From NCBI GenBank assembly GCA_902556425.1, contig CACDWG010000006.1, positions 62,001-126,000 of the forward strand: 64,000 nucleotides of DNA, written 5' to 3'. The first letter of the stretch is position 1; each line of letters opens with the position of its first letter. Positions 34,273 to 42,864 of the stretch are shown piece after piece. This stretch comes from UBA4421 sp002704225. Its GTDB lineage: Bacteria; Pseudomonadota; Gammaproteobacteria; Pseudomonadales; Azotimanducaceae. The position numbers and the translations under genes were made by a program. Under the pieces are notes generated by a model. That model was not told where the DNA came from, did not search any database, and worked only from the letters and a program-made list of their open reading frames with translations.

Positions 34273-34890
34273 TTATTCCGGCATCACACCCTGATTAAGC
34301 AAGGCAGCAAAGGGGTCTTGATCGGCGTCCCGATGCCACTGATATTCGGCGTAGTTCATCACCGATTCCGCTAGCTCGAGGCCATACACTCGCTCAATGA
34401 CGGCGAGGGCCATATCGGTGCCGGCGGAAACACCTGACGAGGTGACGTACTGGCCCGCGTCTACCCAGCGCGCGGACTCCTGCCAATTCACCTTGGGCCC
34501 TTGGCTTCGCGCCAACTCGAAGAACATTTTGTTCGAAGTGGCGGGCATACCATCGAGTAAACCGGCCTTGGCCAACAGCGCCGAGCCGGTGCAGACGCTC
34601 ATCGTCACTTGGCTTTGCGGGCAGCGGTCTTTGAGAAACTGGATCAGCGCATCGTTTTCCAGTTCGGGAATGGTGCCGATGCCGCCGGGAATTAAAATCA
34701 TGTCCAGCGCTGGAGCATCGTCAAAGCCGAAGTCCGCTACGGTCTTGGGCCCTGCAGAGGATTTGACGGTTCCGGCTTGCTCGGCGATGTTCACCAACTC
34801 GATTTTGTCACCCAGCGCACCAAACATTTCCATTGGACCATAGGCGTCCAGTAACTCGAAGTCGTTGTAAAAGATGGTTCCCAGCCGCAT
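34273..34890 (-). CDS. DJ-1/PfpI family protein
   Basis: 205 residues, class I glutamine amidotransferase-like fold. The nucleophile elbow is SVCTGSALLAKAG with its cysteine near residue 105, and an upstream acidic residue (YGPMEMFG, Glu near 21) matches the family's conserved Glu. The C-terminal half has SSGVSAGTDMALAVIE. Family members act as glyoxalases, isonitrile hydratases, chaperones or proteases; the ArsR/AraC-type regulator relatives have a DNA-binding domain, which this lacks. It lies 50 bases after an LLM oxidoreductase on the same strand, so co-transcription is possible. Confidence 0.83.
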   Translation of the reverse strand: MRLGTIFYNDFELLDAYGPMEMFGALGDKIELVNIAEQAGTVKSSAGPKTVADFGFDDAPALDMILIPGGIGTIPELENDALIQFLKDRCPQSQVTMSVCTGSALLAKAGLLDGMPATSNKMFFELARSQGPKVNWQESARWVDAGQYVTSSGVSAGTDMALAVIERVYGLELAESVMNYAEYQWHRDADQDPFAALLNQGVMPE

Positions 34891-34940
34891 AACTATCTCC
34901 GTCGATGATGCCTTAATGTATGGGTCGCTGACGCCAACGT

Positions 34941-35993
34941 CTACCAGCTCGTGGTTTCTCGTTGAATCAGGTCTACCGCTTCCTCTAGCGCCGTAGTGCG
35001 CTCTTTCCAGCTTTCGCCGCCGGTGCCCAAACGGAAAGTGTTCACGCCAGCATCGCGGAATGCCCTGAGGCGCTCGCGGATCATCTCTTCGGTACCGATG
35101 AGGTTAGTCAGCAGCACCATTTCATCGGGTACCCTGGCGACCGCTTGGTCGCGCTTGCCGTCAATCCACAGGCTTTGCACGGCCTTGGCGTCGTCTTCGT
35201 AACCTGCGCGACAGTAAGCATCGTTATAGAAATTGGTTTTTGCAGACCCCATGCCGCCCAAGGTAAAGGCCATGGCAGGCTTGCGCGCGGCGATCAAGCG
35301 TTCGACATCATCGCTCATCTCGAAATAACCGCCGGTTTGAATATCGATATCCGCCAGGCTCCGGCCTGCTTTCGCCGCGCCTTCGCGCAGGTCATCGAGA
35401 AATACATGGCTTTGTTCCGGCACGAAGGACGTACCCAACCAGCCATCGGCAAGCTCGCCGGTCATCTGCAGGGATTTGGGTCCAAGGGTGGCCAGATAGA
35501 TGGGCAAGTTCGGGCGCGGTGGCTGGGACAGGCGTATGGGTTTGCCCTCGCCGCCTGGTCGGGGCAGCACGTAGTGCTCGCCGTCGAACTGCAATTTTTC
35601 GCCGTTCAGAGCCATGCGCAAGATGGCCATACACTCCCGCAGTCGCGAGAGCGGTTTGCCAAAGGCTGCGCCGTGCAGACCTTCAACCACTTGAGGTCCG
35701 CTCACGCCAAGCCCCATATTGAAACGACCCTTAGACACCGTATCCAAACTTTGGGCGGTCATGGCCATCATGGAAGGCACCCGTGAGCTAATCTGCATGA
35801 TGCCCGTGCCCAACCGGATGTTTTCGGTTTTGGCCGCCAAATAGGCGAGGGGCACGATGGCATCCATGCCCCAAGCTTCGGCAGACCACGCTTCATTCAC
35901 ACCCATACGATCAGCCGCCATGGTGTAATCCACCAGGCTGTCCCACTCTTCACCGTTGTAATAGGCCGAGCCGATGGAAATGGAAATTCGCAT
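34941..35993 (-). CDS. LLM class flavin (F420 or FMN) dependent oxidoreductase
   Basis: 350 residues of the bacterial luciferase-like monooxygenase fold. The pattern GVNEAWSAEAWG, AAKTENIRLGTGIMQI, TAQSLDTVSKGRFNMGLGVSGP and the ADGWLGTSFVP strand are typical of the actinobacterial LLM group that often uses the deazaflavin F420. No F420 biosynthesis gene is in the window, so FMN is equally possible. It is divergent, 118 bases, from the small protein and the acyl-CoA ligase of the next cluster and may open that pathway by oxidising or reducing its substrate. Confidence 0.82.
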   Translation of the reverse strand: MRISISIGSAYYNGEEWDSLVDYTMAADRMGVNEAWSAEAWGMDAIVPLAYLAAKTENIRLGTGIMQISSRVPSMMAMTAQSLDTVSKGRFNMGLGVSGPQVVEGLHGAAFGKPLSRLRECMAILRMALNGEKLQFDGEHYVLPRPGGEGKPIRLSQPPRPNLPIYLATLGPKSLQMTGELADGWLGTSFVPEQSHVFLDDLREGAAKAGRSLADIDIQTGGYFEMSDDVERLIAARKPAMAFTLGGMGSAKTNFYNDAYCRAGYEDDAKAVQSLWIDGKRDQAVARVPDEMVLLTNLIGTEEMIRERLRAFRDAGVNTFRLGTGGESWKERTTALEEAVDLIQRETTSW

Positions 35994-36054
35994 GAAATGT
36001 CTCCCGTGAAATAGCTTTTATTGAGGGATGGCAACTTCATATGGTTCGCGCACT

Positions 36055-36083
36055 TTGTCAAGGAACGCGACACGTCCTAGAAT
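36055..36083 (+). promoter_or_regulatory. Strong sigma70-type promoter for the 36.1 kb catabolic module
   Basis: TTGTCA and TAGAAT are separated by exactly 17 bases, each differing from consensus by one base. Transcription would begin near 36090, about 20 bases before the first gene, whose ribosome site is GGGGAGGA. Confidence 0.6.
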
Positions 36084-36113
36084 CAGGGTCAGCTTAAATA
36101 TCGGGGAGGAATG

Positions 36114-36425
36114 ATGCCAAAGCTAAAAACCGGTGGTCGGTTCAAAAGCGCAGTCTGCGCAGGAGAAATCATGGTCGTGACTGCATCAGAGGATGATGTG
36201 ACGTTGACCTGCGGGGGAGCAGATATGGGCGCGCCGGGAACCGAGGTGGCGGACGACGCCCAAGTCCACCCAGATCACGCGGTTGGAATCGCCATGGGCA
36301 AGCGTTACATCACGGAAGACGAGACCATCGAGGTGCTATGCGTCAAAGCCGGTGATGGCAGTTTGGCTGTGAACGGCCAGTTGATGCTGCAGAAGGATAC
36401 CAAACAGTTACCGAAAACAGATTAG
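36114..36425 (+). CDS. Small conserved protein of unknown function, linked to the acyl-CoA ligase
   Basis: 103 residues, no signal peptide and no membrane segment. Two cysteines occur in AVCAGEI and TLTCGGADM (spacing about 20), then a loop and a C-terminal segment with a third cysteine (EVLCVKAGDGSLAVNG). The pairing suggests metal binding or a disulfide, but there is no classical zinc finger. I recall small proteins of this type beside AMP-ligases in Actinobacteria, without a known role. It lies 9 bases before the acyl-CoA ligase. ATG at 36114 (the second of two ATGs) gives better spacing to GGGGAGGA. Confidence 0.6.
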   Translation: MPKLKTGGRFKSAVCAGEIMVVTASEDDVTLTCGGADMGAPGTEVADDAQVHPDHAVGIAMGKRYITEDETIEVLCVKAGDGSLAVNGQLMLQKDTKQLPKTD

Positions 36426-36434
36426 GCGGCAGCA

Positions 36435-37952
36435 ATGAATGTCATGATGCTGCTGGAAATGGCGAGCGGAGCCTTTCCCGATCGCCCTGCGTTTACCGAC
36501 GGTGAACGCGGTTTAACCTATACCTACAGTGAGCTATTCGAGGCTGCCCGATTGCGGGCCGGATCGATCCGGGCGCAGGATGCCAGTCGTATGGCCAAGC
36601 TCGACGTCAGTAATCTGGGCACTCCCTTGGGCCTGTTTGCTAGCGCTTGGGCTGGCGTACCCTATGTGCCACTGAACTACAGACTGACGAATGAAGAAAT
36701 TGAAGCCCTACTCAAACGGGTCACGCCTGCGTATTTGGTGACATCCAATGATCGGGTGGATGCCTTTGGTGCACTCGATGACGTGCACGCGGTGGCCACG
36801 GACGCATTTTTGGACGCCGAGCAACACACCGCGCCGGTGGATGGTGAATGGGCGATGGACCCAGATGAGGTGGCGGTGCTGCTGTTCACCAGTGGTACCA
36901 CGGGAGAACCCAAGGCCGCCGTTCTGCGTCACAAGCATTTGGTCAGCTACATACTCAGTTCTGTGGAATTTGCCAGCGCACCGGAAGAGGACGCATCCTT
37001 GGTGTGTGTGCCGCCCTACCATATCGCGGGTATTGCAGCGATCATGAGTTCGGTTTACTCCGGCCGCCACGTCATTCAGCTGCCCAATTTCAGCGCAGAA
37101 CGGTGGATCGAACTGGCTCGCCATCACAAGGTCACAACGGCCTTCGTGGTGCCGACCATGCTGGCGCGCATTGTTGAAACCCTAGAGGCGCAAGGCGTTA
37201 CCAATGCGGATATGCCTTATCTGAACAGTCTCGCCTATGGCGGCGGCAAGATGCCGCTCAGCGTGATTGAAAAAGCCATGACGCTGTTTCCGCAAACAGA
37301 TTTTTCCAATGCCTATGGCCTCACTGAAACCAGTTCCACGATTTGCGTGCTGGGCCCTGATGCCCATCGTGATGCCGTGTCGAGTACCACCGAGGCCGGC
37401 CGACGTCGCTTGGTCTCCGTTGGCCAGGCCTTGCCCGGTGTGGAGATCGAAATTCGCGATGACGAAGGGCGTGTTCTTAGCGCCGGCGAGCGTGGCGAAA
37501 TTTACGTTCGTGGTGAACAGGTCTCCGGCGAGTACGAAGGTAAGGGCTCTGTCGTGGATGCGGACGGTTGGTTCCCTACCCGGGATGCGGGCAGCATGGA
37601 CGACGAGGGGTTCCTGTTTTTGGAAGGACGGGCAGACGATGTCATTGTGCGCGGCGGAGAAAATTTATCGCCGGGTGAAATCGAAGACGTTCTGCTCACC
37701 CATCCCGCTGTGGCGGATGCTGCGGTGGTGGGCGTGCCCGATGAGCAATGGGGCGAAGCCGTGGCTGCGGCAGTGGTCGCCAAGGCGGGTGTCAGCATTG
37801 ATGAAGAGGCGCTAAAAGAACTGGTGAAGGAACAGCTGCGAAGTTCTCGGGTGCCCGCACATATGGAGGTATGGTCGGAGCTGCCCTATAACGAAACCGG
37901 CAAACTGCTGCGGCGAGTAGTTAAGGCATCTTTCGAAGAGACCCTTAACTGA
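36435..37952 (+). CDS. Acyl-CoA synthetase (AMP-forming)
   Basis: 505 residues, of normal length for a medium- or branched-chain fatty acyl-CoA ligase. The P-loop is LLFTSGTTGEPKA, the A5-type motif is SNAYGLTETSS and the hinge Asp lies near DVIVRGGENLSPGEIED; the catalytic Lys is close to the end (NETGKLLRRV). It forms an acyl-adenylate and then the acyl-CoA. It shares an operon with the small protein (9 bases) and its last 8 bases overlap the end of an opposing crotonase. FadD3-like steroid-ring ligases look similar, but no substrate is implied. Confidence 0.9.
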   Translation: MNVMMLLEMASGAFPDRPAFTDGERGLTYTYSELFEAARLRAGSIRAQDASRMAKLDVSNLGTPLGLFASAWAGVPYVPLNYRLTNEEIEALLKRVTPAYLVTSNDRVDAFGALDDVHAVATDAFLDAEQHTAPVDGEWAMDPDEVAVLLFTSGTTGEPKAAVLRHKHLVSYILSSVEFASAPEEDASLVCVPPYHIAGIAAIMSSVYSGRHVIQLPNFSAERWIELARHHKVTTAFVVPTMLARIVETLEAQGVTNADMPYLNSLAYGGGKMPLSVIEKAMTLFPQTDFSNAYGLTETSSTICVLGPDAHRDAVSSTTEAGRRRLVSVGQALPGVEIEIRDDEGRVLSAGERGEIYVRGEQVSGEYEGKGSVVDADGWFPTRDAGSMDDEGFLFLEGRADDVIVRGGENLSPGEIEDVLLTHPAVADAAVVGVPDEQWGEAVAAAVVAKAGVSIDEEALKELVKEQLRSSRVPAHMEVWSELPYNETGKLLRRVVKASFEETLN

Positions 37953-39006
37953 GTTCTGCCGGATCGCTGATCTCATCAACCAAACCCCACTCTAAGGCCA
38001 GTGCAGCGTCGATGCGCTGGCCGCTCAAGCCGAGCAGGGCTGCCCGATGCGGGCCGATGCGGCGCGGAATGCTGACGGTGCCGCCTGCGCCCGGTACGAG
38101 GCCAAAGCCCACCTCGGGAAGGGCAAAGTAGGCTTGCGGCGTAGCGAGCACATGCCCAGCGAACGCCGTCATTTCAATACCAGCCCCAATGCAAGCTCCG
38201 TGCAGTCGGGCGGTGGTGCGCCGGGAAATACGATCGATCAAACGTGCCGGGGAACGGGTCGTGCGAGTCAGGTGAGACAGCGCCGCATCTCGGGCCAGAC
38301 CAAATTCGTCGAGATCGCCGCCGGCGCAAAAGGATGGGCCTGCGCCCTGAAGCAGCACCCGCTGAATAGAGTGATCTGCCTCAGCGAGGGCTAGAGCCTC
38401 ACAGAGCGCGTCGCGCATGGTTGCGGAAAAGGCGTTGTGCTTATCGCCCCGGTTCAGGGTGATCGCAAGATCATCTCCGTCTCGGTGGGTGATGACCGGA
38501 TGCGGTGGAGCGCTGCTATCCGGGTTGGGGGCCGTGCGTCCATTCAGCCATCGAGTGAATTCGGCTCCGTGCTGCAGCGTGCTGTAAGTTAACGATTCCA
38601 GCATCAGACCTGCTTCAACGGGTAGCTGACGGTTTTTGCGCAACAGCTGAATCAAGGCCGTGCTCGCCATAGGGTTGGCTTGCAGGTTGTTCAGAGCACT
38701 GTTCAGCAGTTCATCTCTGGTGTTGGTGTCAGCGACGAGGTCAACCAAGGGCAGCAACGCGCGTGTTTGCTCGGGCAACGCCTCGACGGGCCCACGGCTA
38801 AAGGCGATGACGGTGGTGTTTGGCTGCCAGGCGGACTGGTGAGGAGTCGCTAGCCCATCGTCAGGTGCCTGATCGAAATCCACCGCGAGGTATCGACAGC
38901 CGCTGACAACACTGCGTTCTTCCGCCAACATGGGGGTATGCAACAGTTGGCAATACCTCTCGAGTGATATGACGTTCTTTGCGGAAAATTTGGCTGGGTT
39001 TGACAT
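37945..39006 (-). CDS. Crotonase family protein with a degenerate N-terminal half
   Basis: 353 residues, about 100 more than a normal enoyl-CoA hydratase. The C-terminal 190 residues are a clear crotonase: oxyanion motif PSFCAGGDLDEFG, LHGACIGAGIEM, and the catalytic region PEVGFGLVPGAGGTVSI with its Glu. The first 165 residues contain a second, poorly preserved crotonase-like stretch that lacks these motifs (VDLVADTNTRDELL, LPVEAGLMLESL). The start region is crowded: it overlaps the CoA-transferase start on the other strand, and ATG at 39006 or the ATG at 38931 are both possible. Confidence 0.75.
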   Translation of the reverse strand: MSNPAKFSAKNVISLERYCQLLHTPMLAEERSVVSGCRYLAVDFDQAPDDGLATPHQSAWQPNTTVIAFSRGPVEALPEQTRALLPLVDLVADTNTRDELLNSALNNLQANPMASTALIQLLRKNRQLPVEAGLMLESLTYSTLQHGAEFTRWLNGRTAPNPDSSAPPHPVITHRDGDDLAITLNRGDKHNAFSATMRDALCEALALAEADHSIQRVLLQGAGPSFCAGGDLDEFGLARDAALSHLTRTTRSPARLIDRISRRTTARLHGACIGAGIEMTAFAGHVLATPQAYFALPEVGFGLVPGAGGTVSIPRRIGPHRAALLGLSGQRIDAALALEWGLVDEISDPAELS

Positions 39007-40090
39007 GGTCAAGAGTATACCTGCCGATGATCTGAACGCTTGTGTTGAGCAGGCTGTTTTGGGTATTGCCCAACGCTATCCCAACGCCAGTCTACCAAGC
39101 GCTGATTGGGTGCTTAAAGCCAGAGCAATGGAACTGGGTATTGCCCCAGTAGGCCAATGGTCTGCCAACCGAAGCTGTCACTTGGTGGGCTGCGAGGATG
39201 GCTGGCTGGCGGTCAATCTCGCCCGGGACAGCGACTGGACGTTGTTGAATGCTTGGCTGGAAACCGATGCGCGCCTCACCGACTGGGCAGCGTTGCGGAC
39301 GGTACTGGCGCAGCGCTGCGGCATGGATCTGCTCGATCGAGGTCGGGAAATGGGTATGCCGTTGGCGTTCGTCCAGGCAGGCGGTTCTGATGCGGATGAC
39401 GCAGAGAGCCCGACGGGGTTGATGGCCATTGATGGTTTGAATACAGCAGGGCGGTCACTGCAGGGTGCCAAGGTGGTCGATCTGTCTGCTCTATGGGCGG
39501 GTCCACTGTGCGCGCATTTGCTGCACCGATGCGGTGCCGAAGTCACCAGTGTTTCCAGCGTTCAGCGCCCAGACGGTTCCCGACAGGGCAATCCAGCGCT
39601 TTACCAGCAACTGCATGCCGGTCACGAGCACCTAGTGCTGGACTTTGATGATCCTACTCAGCGCCAACAGTTGGCTCGTTTGTTGGCCAGCGCCGACGTA
39701 GTGATCGAAGCGTCCCGGCCACGAGCCTTGCGTCAGCTGGGTTTGGATCGGGAATCCTTGGAAATCAACAATCCCCAGATTTGGCTCTCGATCACGGCCT
39801 ATGGACGCAAGCCACCGGCAGAACAGTGGGTGGGTTTTGGCGATGATGTGGCCGTCAGTGCAGGTCTGCTGCACTGGGACGAACGTGGTCACCCTCAGTT
39901 CGTTGGCGATGCGATCGCCGATCCGCTGACCGGCGTCTACGGGGCGCTCGCTGTTGTTGAGAGTCTGGCCCAAGGGCGCAGCGGCTTGTTGGATGTGTCC
40001 ATGGCGAGCATCGCTCGCCGTTGTCGGCAAAAGATATTGGCCGCAGGACAAGACATTGTTTGCCCCTTATCGGCCGCGACATCGTGCTGA
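38969..40090 (+). CDS. Family III CoA-transferase with permuted domain order
   Basis: 373 residues. A normal CaiB-type protein opens with a GxxVxDLxxxxAGP motif, but here that element (GAKVVDLSALWAGPLCAHLL) only appears near residue 165. Before it lies a stretch like the C-terminal part of the family (DGWLAVNLAR... followed by MGMPLAFV). The protein then ends soon after DAIADPLTGVYGALAVVES. The order is thus C-part then N-part, as I recall in an actinobacterial CoA-transferase group. Starts at 38969 or 39005 both fit. The next gene begins inside its end (GTGCTGA). Confidence 0.7.
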   Translation: MTFFAENLAGFDMVKSIPADDLNACVEQAVLGIAQRYPNASLPSADWVLKARAMELGIAPVGQWSANRSCHLVGCEDGWLAVNLARDSDWTLLNAWLETDARLTDWAALRTVLAQRCGMDLLDRGREMGMPLAFVQAGGSDADDAESPTGLMAIDGLNTAGRSLQGAKVVDLSALWAGPLCAHLLHRCGAEVTSVSSVQRPDGSRQGNPALYQQLHAGHEHLVLDFDDPTQRQQLARLLASADVVIEASRPRALRQLGLDRESLEINNPQIWLSITAYGRKPPAEQWVGFGDDVAVSAGLLHWDERGHPQFVGDAIADPLTGVYGALAVVESLAQGRSGLLDVSMASIARRCRQKILAAGQDIVCPLSAATSC

Positions 40091-41499
40091 TCAAAAACGC
40101 CTGGCTCAACGGCGGCTCCGTTGATCTGCGAGTGAGTGAGGCGATCCAAGAGATTGGGCCGCATCTAACCCCGGCACCTGGCGAATCGGTGCTTGATGCC
40201 GGGGGTGGGGAAGTCCTGCCGGGTTTACACGATCACCACATTCACGTGTTTGCGGCTGCGGCAGCCTACGGTTCCTTGGATTGTGATGTTGGTTCCGGGA
40301 CGGTAGCGGACTGTCGCGACAGATTGGCCCAACGACTGGCCAGCGCAACGGGCAGCGGTTGGATTCGCGGCGTGGCGTATCACGAACAACAGCTGGGCGA
40401 GCTGGACCGTTGGGCGCTGGATGCGCTGTGTCGAGACCGTCCGCTGCGTATCCAGCACCGTAGCGGTAAGTTGTGGGTGTGTAATACCTTGGGTCTTGAG
40501 TTGTTGAAGCTTAACGCTTCGGATCAGATCGCGGGTGTTGAACGTGACGCCCAGGGACGGTTAAACGGTCGCATCGTCCGCAACGACACTCTGATCGCCC
40601 AGCGACTGCAAGCCACCGGGGGTGGCGTGCAACCCGACGTGCAGGGTTTGTCCCGCCTGCTGGCGCAACTGGGGATTGTGGGTGTCACCGATACCTCTGC
40701 GCACAACAATCAGCAAAGTCAGAAGGATTTTGACCGGCTGCGCCGTGAGGGTGAGATCCTGCAGCGAGTGGAGCTGATGGGCGACGACTCGCTGGACAGC
40801 GGTTATCTGAAAATTCTGTTGGACGGAGACCGACTTCCGCCGTTAGATGACTTAGTGCAGCGGATAAACGCAGCCAGAACAAAGGGTCGAAACGTTGCCT
40901 TTCACTGTGTGAGTCACTTGGAGTTGGTGTTTGCCTTGGCCGCTCTCGCCGATGCGGCGAATCCTGAAGCGGGTTTTGATCGCATTGAGCACGGCTCGGT
41001 GGTGAACGATGAAATGGCCCTGAGACTGGCAAGTCTGGGTATGCCAGTCATAACCCAGCCCGGTTTTATGTACACCAAGGGTGATCGCTATCTTGCAGAT
41101 CTCACGGGTTCCGAGCTGTCGGATTTGTATCGGTTTCGCGGCCTGCAAGATCGTGGTGTACCCGTGATTGCCAGTAGCGATGCGCCCTATGGCCCGGTGA
41201 GCCCTTGGCAGATTATCTCGACGGCTGCGAACCGACAGACGCTCGACGGTGTCGTAGTGGGCCCCACAGAGCGAGTCAGTGCGGAACAGGCCCTGGCTGG
41301 CTACCTCACGCCAACATCGGCTTTGAATCGACCTTTATCCTTCGCTGAGGCAAAGCAGGTAGTGGCCGGCATGCCCGCAGATTTGTGCATTTTGCAGGGG
41401 AAATGGTCTGAGGTTCGGGGCAAGGCGGAGAATGCGATGGTAAGAGCCACCCTGATTGGTGGCTCGGCCGCGTTTGACAGGGGAAGATCAGAGCCTTAG
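40084..41499 (+). CDS. YtcJ-like amidohydrolase
   Basis: 471 residues, a metal-dependent hydrolase with the HxH of GLHDHHIHVF, a conserved VNVAFHCVSHLE-type histidine strand (NVAFHCVSHLE), EHGSVVND, and the terminal Asp in ASSDAPYGPVSPW. The first 40 residues form the small beta-sandwich common to this family. GTG at 40084 overlaps the CoA-transferase stop (GTGCTGA), showing translational coupling. Such enzymes cleave amides, lactones or related C-N and C-O bonds; the true substrate is not known. Its end overlaps that of the acyl-CoA dehydrogenase on the opposite strand by 4 bases. Confidence 0.82.
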   Translation: MLIKNAWLNGGSVDLRVSEAIQEIGPHLTPAPGESVLDAGGGEVLPGLHDHHIHVFAAAAAYGSLDCDVGSGTVADCRDRLAQRLASATGSGWIRGVAYHEQQLGELDRWALDALCRDRPLRIQHRSGKLWVCNTLGLELLKLNASDQIAGVERDAQGRLNGRIVRNDTLIAQRLQATGGGVQPDVQGLSRLLAQLGIVGVTDTSAHNNQQSQKDFDRLRREGEILQRVELMGDDSLDSGYLKILLDGDRLPPLDDLVQRINAARTKGRNVAFHCVSHLELVFALAALADAANPEAGFDRIEHGSVVNDEMALRLASLGMPVITQPGFMYTKGDRYLADLTGSELSDLYRFRGLQDRGVPVIASSDAPYGPVSPWQIISTAANRQTLDGVVVGPTERVSAEQALAGYLTPTSALNRPLSFAEAKQVVAGMPADLCILQGKWSEVRGKAENAMVRATLIGGSAAFDRGRSEP

Positions 41500-42686
41500 T
41501 CAGGCAGGCCCAATACGCGTTTAGCAATGATGTTTTGCTGCACTTCATTGGTACCACCGTAAATGGTCACCGCGCGATCGCGCAGCCACCCGCGTGTGGA
41601 CTCCAGTTCGTCATTGGAAAATTCGTTACTTTCCCAAACCAGACCCGAGGTGCCGCGCAGGCGGGACTTCAGTTCTGAGCCGGACTTAGTCAACGATGAT
41701 CCGACCATCTTAAAGATCGACGTCGCCGCACCGGGTGCTCCAGCCGAACGACTTTCTTCAACAACACGGGTAGTGGTCAACGACAAAGCGCGTTCGTTCA
41801 TGACCTGAGTCAAAACGTCGCTGCGCAAGTCCGCGTCAGCGATGCGGCCGCTGGCGTCTTCGCCCAAATACTGCTTCGCAGTATTGGCATAAACGTTCAG
41901 CTTGGGCTTGGCTTCACCTTCTTTTTTCTTTGGCTTAGCGCGAGTGGTGGCATTGCGTTCGTACTGCAGCAGGCGCTTGCCCACACTCCAGCCTTTGTTC
42001 AGCTCGCCGATGAGGTCTTCGCGTTTCGCCACGGCGTTGTCGAAAAAGGTCTCGCAGAAAGGCGAGCTGCCAGAAATCAGCTTGATCGGCTTAACGGTTA
42101 CGCCTGGCTGATCCATGGAAAGCACGACAAAGCTGATGCCCTCGTGCTTAGGCGCTTGGGGATCGGTGCGAACCAGAGCGAACATCCAGTTCGCGTACTG
42201 CGCGCCACTGGTCCAGATTTTTTGACCGTTAATGATGAACTGATCACCGTCGAGTACTGCCTTGGTCTGCAAACCTGCAAGGTCGGAGCCGGCACCGGGC
42301 TCAGAATACCCCTGACACCATTGGGCTTCGCCGGAAATGATTTTAGGGATATGTCGCTGGCGCTGTTCGTCGGTACCCATTTCCAAGATGGTCGGCCCGA
42401 TCATCGCCAAACCCATGCCGGTGGCGGCAGGCAGTGCCTTGATACGCGCCATCTCTTCTGCCAACACTTTTTGGTGCGCCGCATCCAAGCCGCCACCACC
42501 GTACTCGGCAGGCCAGGTTGGGGCAGTCCAGCCGCGAGTCAGGGCGCGGTCGCGCCATTCGATTGCTGCGTCGGTGCGATACAGCTCGTAGGCATCTTCA
42601 AAGTGGATGGCGCCCAATCGCATTTCTTGGGGGCAGTTGGATTCCAGCCAGTCTCTGGTTTCTTCGCGGAACGTCTCTAATTCCAT
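41496..42686 (-). CDS. Acyl-CoA dehydrogenase
   Basis: 396 residues. The FAD/acyl pocket signature YSEPGAGSDLAGLQTKA, the INGQKIWTSGAQYANW strand and a C-terminal IYGGTNEVQQNIIAKRVLG motif are intact, so this is a complete dehydrogenase. A lysine-rich insert (AKPKKKEGEAKPK) lies around residue 250, where most members have a short loop. ATG at 42686 is preferred because GAGAG precedes it. The placement opposite the end of the amidohydrolase suggests it oxidises an acyl-CoA made in the same pathway. Chain-length specificity cannot be told. Confidence 0.87.
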   Translation of the reverse strand: MELETFREETRDWLESNCPQEMRLGAIHFEDAYELYRTDAAIEWRDRALTRGWTAPTWPAEYGGGGLDAAHQKVLAEEMARIKALPAATGMGLAMIGPTILEMGTDEQRQRHIPKIISGEAQWCQGYSEPGAGSDLAGLQTKAVLDGDQFIINGQKIWTSGAQYANWMFALVRTDPQAPKHEGISFVVLSMDQPGVTVKPIKLISGSSPFCETFFDNAVAKREDLIGELNKGWSVGKRLLQYERNATTRAKPKKKEGEAKPKLNVYANTAKQYLGEDASGRIADADLRSDVLTQVMNERALSLTTTRVVEESRSAGAPGAATSIFKMVGSSLTKSGSELKSRLRGTSGLVWESNEFSNDELESTRGWLRDRAVTIYGGTNEVQQNIIAKRVLGLPD

Positions 42687-42864
42687 AATGCTCTCTTCGC
42701 TTAATGATAAATCGGTGTGCGCGGCTTCGCGCATGAACAGGTCGCTATTATGCGGGGTTGGCATTCAGCTGCCAACGGGATCGTATTGCAGCGCGAATGA
42801 ACGCGTATTTCTATCGTCGTCTACGAAATGTCGAGAACAGCTTGGTCTGGCGTCCTGAGTACTT

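Noticed and set aside
35145..35786. A 213-codon plus-strand frame antisense to the LLM oxidoreductase
   Set aside because: No family resemblance or ribosome site; it lies inside a well-supported gene on the other strand.
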